A stretch of DNA of 64,000 bases, from contig QQVD01000039.1 of the NCBI GenBank assembly GCA_003388555.1, positions 1 to 64,000 on the forward strand, given 5' to 3'. Numbering within the stretch: position 1 is the first letter of the stretch; each line of letters starts with the position of its first letter. The DNA is from Acidobacteriota bacterium (lineage in GTDB: Bacteria; Acidobacteriota; Thermoanaerobaculia; Multivoradales; Multivoraceae). The notes below the pieces were generated by a model. It was not told the origin of the DNA. It worked only from the letters and a program-made list of their open reading frames with translations, and searched no databases. Positions 62,694 to 64,000 of the stretch are shown one piece after another. A program made the translations under genes and the position numbers.

Positions 62694-63077
62694 CTACTTG
62701 ACTTCGGCCTGCGCACCCGCCTCTTCGAACTTCTTCTTCATCTCCTCGGCCTCTTCCTTGCTGACGCCTTCCTTGACCACGGTCGGCGCGGCCTCGACGA
62801 GGTCCTTGGCCTCCTTGAGACCGAGCGAGGTGATCTCGCGCACCACCTTGATGACGCCGATCTTCTTGTCGCCGACCGCCGTAAGGTGGACGTCGAACTC
62901 GGTCTTCTCCTCGGCCGCCGCTGCTCCAGCGTCGCCGCCGCCAGCTGCCGCGACCGGCATGGCCGCCGCCGCGGCGGACACGCCGTAGTGATCCTCGAGG
63001 GCCTTGACGAGCGTGTTCAGCTCGAGCACGGTCATCTCGTCGATCTGCTTGATGAACTCTTCTGCCTGTACAGCCAT
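62694..63077 (-). CDS. rplL: 50S ribosomal protein bL12 (L7/L12)
   Basis: 127 residues. N-terminal dimerisation helices ([24 protein letters not shown]), an Ala/Gly-rich hinge (about 35-55) and the factor-binding C domain ([38 protein letters not shown]). Recruits EF-Tu and EF-G. Confidence 0.97.
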   Translation of the reverse strand: MAVQAEEFIKQIDEMTVLELNTLVKALEDHYGVSAAAAAMPVAAAGGGDAGAAAAEEKTEFDVHLTAVGDKKIGVIKVVREITSLGLKEAKDLVEAAPTVVKEGVSKEEAEEMKKKFEEAGAQAEVK

Positions 63078-63162
63078 TACGTTCCCCTTCTGGGTTGACG
63101 GTTTCTGATTCTGGGTCCGGTCTTCGGAGGCGCTGGTATCCGGCTCCTACCGGCGTGAGGGA

Positions 63163-63693
63163 TCAGGCCTGCTGTTCCTTCTGCTGCCGCACCTGATCGA
63201 GCACGGACACGAACTGCTGCGGGATGGCGCCGAGGCCGCGCACGAAACGCGCGATCGGCGACTGGAGCATGAAGACCAGCTTGGCGATCAGCTCCTCGCG
63301 ACTGGGCAGCGAGGCGATCGCCTCGATGTCACCCGCGGCGACCGGCTGACCGTTGAGCACCCCACCCTTGAACTGGAGGACGGGGTTCTCCTTGTTGAAA
63401 TCGGTCAGCGCCTTGGCCAGCGCCACCGGGTCGTCGGTGCTGTAGGCGACCGCCGTCGGCCCATTGAACTGTGAGGCGGCGTCGGCGAGCGCAACGCCGT
63501 CGATGGCGCGCAGAGCGATCCGGTTCTTGACCACCTGGTAGCGGCCTCCGGAGGCGCGCACACGGCGACGTAGCTCGTCGACCTGGTGCACCTTGATCCC
63601 CTGGAAGCCGACCAGGAAGGCGTGCGGCGCGGTGCTGATGCCTTCGCTGTAGTCCTGGAGCAGCTGCTCCTTGGCTTGGCGCGTGATGGTCAT
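63163..63693 (-). CDS. rplJ: 50S ribosomal protein uL10
   Basis: 176 residues. RNA-binding N domain (FQGIKVHQVDELRRRVRASGGRYQVVKNRIALRA) and C-terminal helix that holds bL12 dimers (about 130-176). In other bacteria L10 with L12 binds its own leader RNA; a structured leader is present just upstream here. Confidence 0.96.
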   Translation of the reverse strand: MTITRQAKEQLLQDYSEGISTAPHAFLVGFQGIKVHQVDELRRRVRASGGRYQVVKNRIALRAIDGVALADAASQFNGPTAVAYSTDDPVALAKALTDFNKENPVLQFKGGVLNGQPVAAGDIEAIASLPSREELIAKLVFMLQSPIARFVRGLGAIPQQFVSVLDQVRQQKEQQA

Positions 63694-63726
63694 CTTCGAT
63701 TCCTCGTTGTTGGCTCGTTCGTGAGT

Positions 63727-63772
63727 CGGGACGAGCTCTCGAGCTCTCGCCCGCGGCCTTCGGCCCGTCCCG
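63727..63772 (-). promoter_or_regulatory. Putative L10-type leader RNA (three-way junction) upstream of rplJ
   Basis: On the minus strand CGGGACG (63772-63766) pairs with CGTCCCG (63733-63727) and encloses two hairpins, GGCC-gaa-GGCC (63765-63755) and GAGCT-cgag-AGCTC (63746-63733, sharing its edge with the closing stem). It ends 33 bases before the rplJ ATG. Placement and branched shape fit an autoregulatory site for L10-L12. Confidence 0.42.
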
Positions 63773-63806
63773 TCATCGGGAGGGCGCGGTGGCCGGGGCC
63801 TGCAAC

Positions 63807-64000
63807 TCAGGCCTCGCTGGTCGCCCCCAGGCTGGAGGGATCGACGGAGACCCCGGGGCCCATCGTCGAGGACAGGTTGACGGACTGCACGTAGCGGCCC
63901 TTGGAGGCCGCCGGCTTCGCCCGCAGCACCTCGGAGACCAGGGTCATAGTGTTGGCGACCAGCTGCTCGTCGGTGAAGGAGAGCTTGCCCAGCGGCGCGT
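63807..64000 (-). CDS. rplA: 50S ribosomal protein uL1, C-terminal part (cut by window edge)
   Basis: Last 63 residues only: APLGKLSFTDEQLVANTMTL, then EVLRAKPAASKGRYVQSVNLSSTMGPGV, which is the uL1 C-terminus (KG-Y-SSTMGPG). The 5' part and rplK/nusG/secE would lie beyond 64000. The tail DPSSLGATSEA runs slightly past the usual end. 113 bp separate it from rplJ. Confidence 0.93.
   Translation of the reverse strand, partial: APLGKLSFTDEQLVANTMTLVSEVLRAKPAASKGRYVQSVNLSSTMGPGVSVDPSSLGATSEA

Overview
The window is a GC-rich stretch of a Gram-negative-type bacterial chromosome. It carries an LpxL-type acyltransferase, a PilT motor, a LexA repressor and a very large ribosomal protein/RNA polymerase superoperon. 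I saw no IS element, CRISPR array, tRNA or rRNA. The mix of genes (a second EF-G-like gene beside the alpha operon, short-LID adenylate kinase, aryl-polyene-like type II synthase genes) would fit Acidobacteriota or a neighbouring phylum. That placement is an inference and is not proven by anything in the window.

Left part (0-13 kb): pilT with an added coiled-coil tail; a small membrane-anchored unknown; a translationally linked CitE-like lyase / alpha-methylacyl-CoA racemase / MaoC hydratase set; an NSS-family sodium symporter; a divergent Opu/EgtUV-type ABC transporter (ATPase plus a substrate-binding/permease fusion) followed by egtD, the histidine trimethyltransferase of ergothioneine synthesis; an unknown small protein; and a TetR regulator divergent from an acyl-CoA-dehydrogenase-fold flavoprotein. 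Four consecutive hairpins separate that flavoprotein from the convergent lexA.

Middle (14-28.3 kb): a probable pigment/aryl-polyene cluster. It encodes an ApeP-like dehydratase, a flavin-dependent halogenase-like enzyme, an LpxL-like acyltransferase, an MMPL exporter, a ketoreductase, a glycosyltransferase, a chain-length-factor-like ketosynthase (frameshifted here), an active ketosynthase, an ACP, an AMP-forming acyl ligase, a NodB-type deacetylase and a chorismatase of the FkbO/Hyg5/XanB2 family. The set resembles the logic of xanthomonadin synthesis: the chorismatase makes a hydroxybenzoate starter, the ligase loads it on ACP, the KS/CLF, KR and DH build a polyene, the halogenase decorates it, and the acyltransferase and MMPL pump place it in the envelope. 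ACP, KS, CLF, GT and KR are joined by 4-bp start/stop overlaps, MMPL follows 4 bp later, and the acyltransferase overlaps MMPL.

28.3-33.3 kb: a catalytic plus non-catalytic M16 peptidase pair, then an EF-G paralogue that has lost the catalytic histidine of translational GTPases.

Right part (33.5-64 kb): an unbroken minus-strand series in transcription order rplA(partial)-rplJ-rplL-rpoB-rpoC-rpsL-rpsG-fusA-tuf-rpsJ-rplCDWB-rpsS-rplV-rpsC-rplP-rpmC-rpsQ-rplNXE-rpsH-rplFR-rpsE-rpmD-rplO-secY-adk-map-infA-rpmJ-rpsM-rpsK-rpoA-rplQ, closed by a strong intrinsic terminator. rpsN and rpsD are missing from their usual places. RpoB carries an eight-cysteine insertion that looks like two zinc ribbons.
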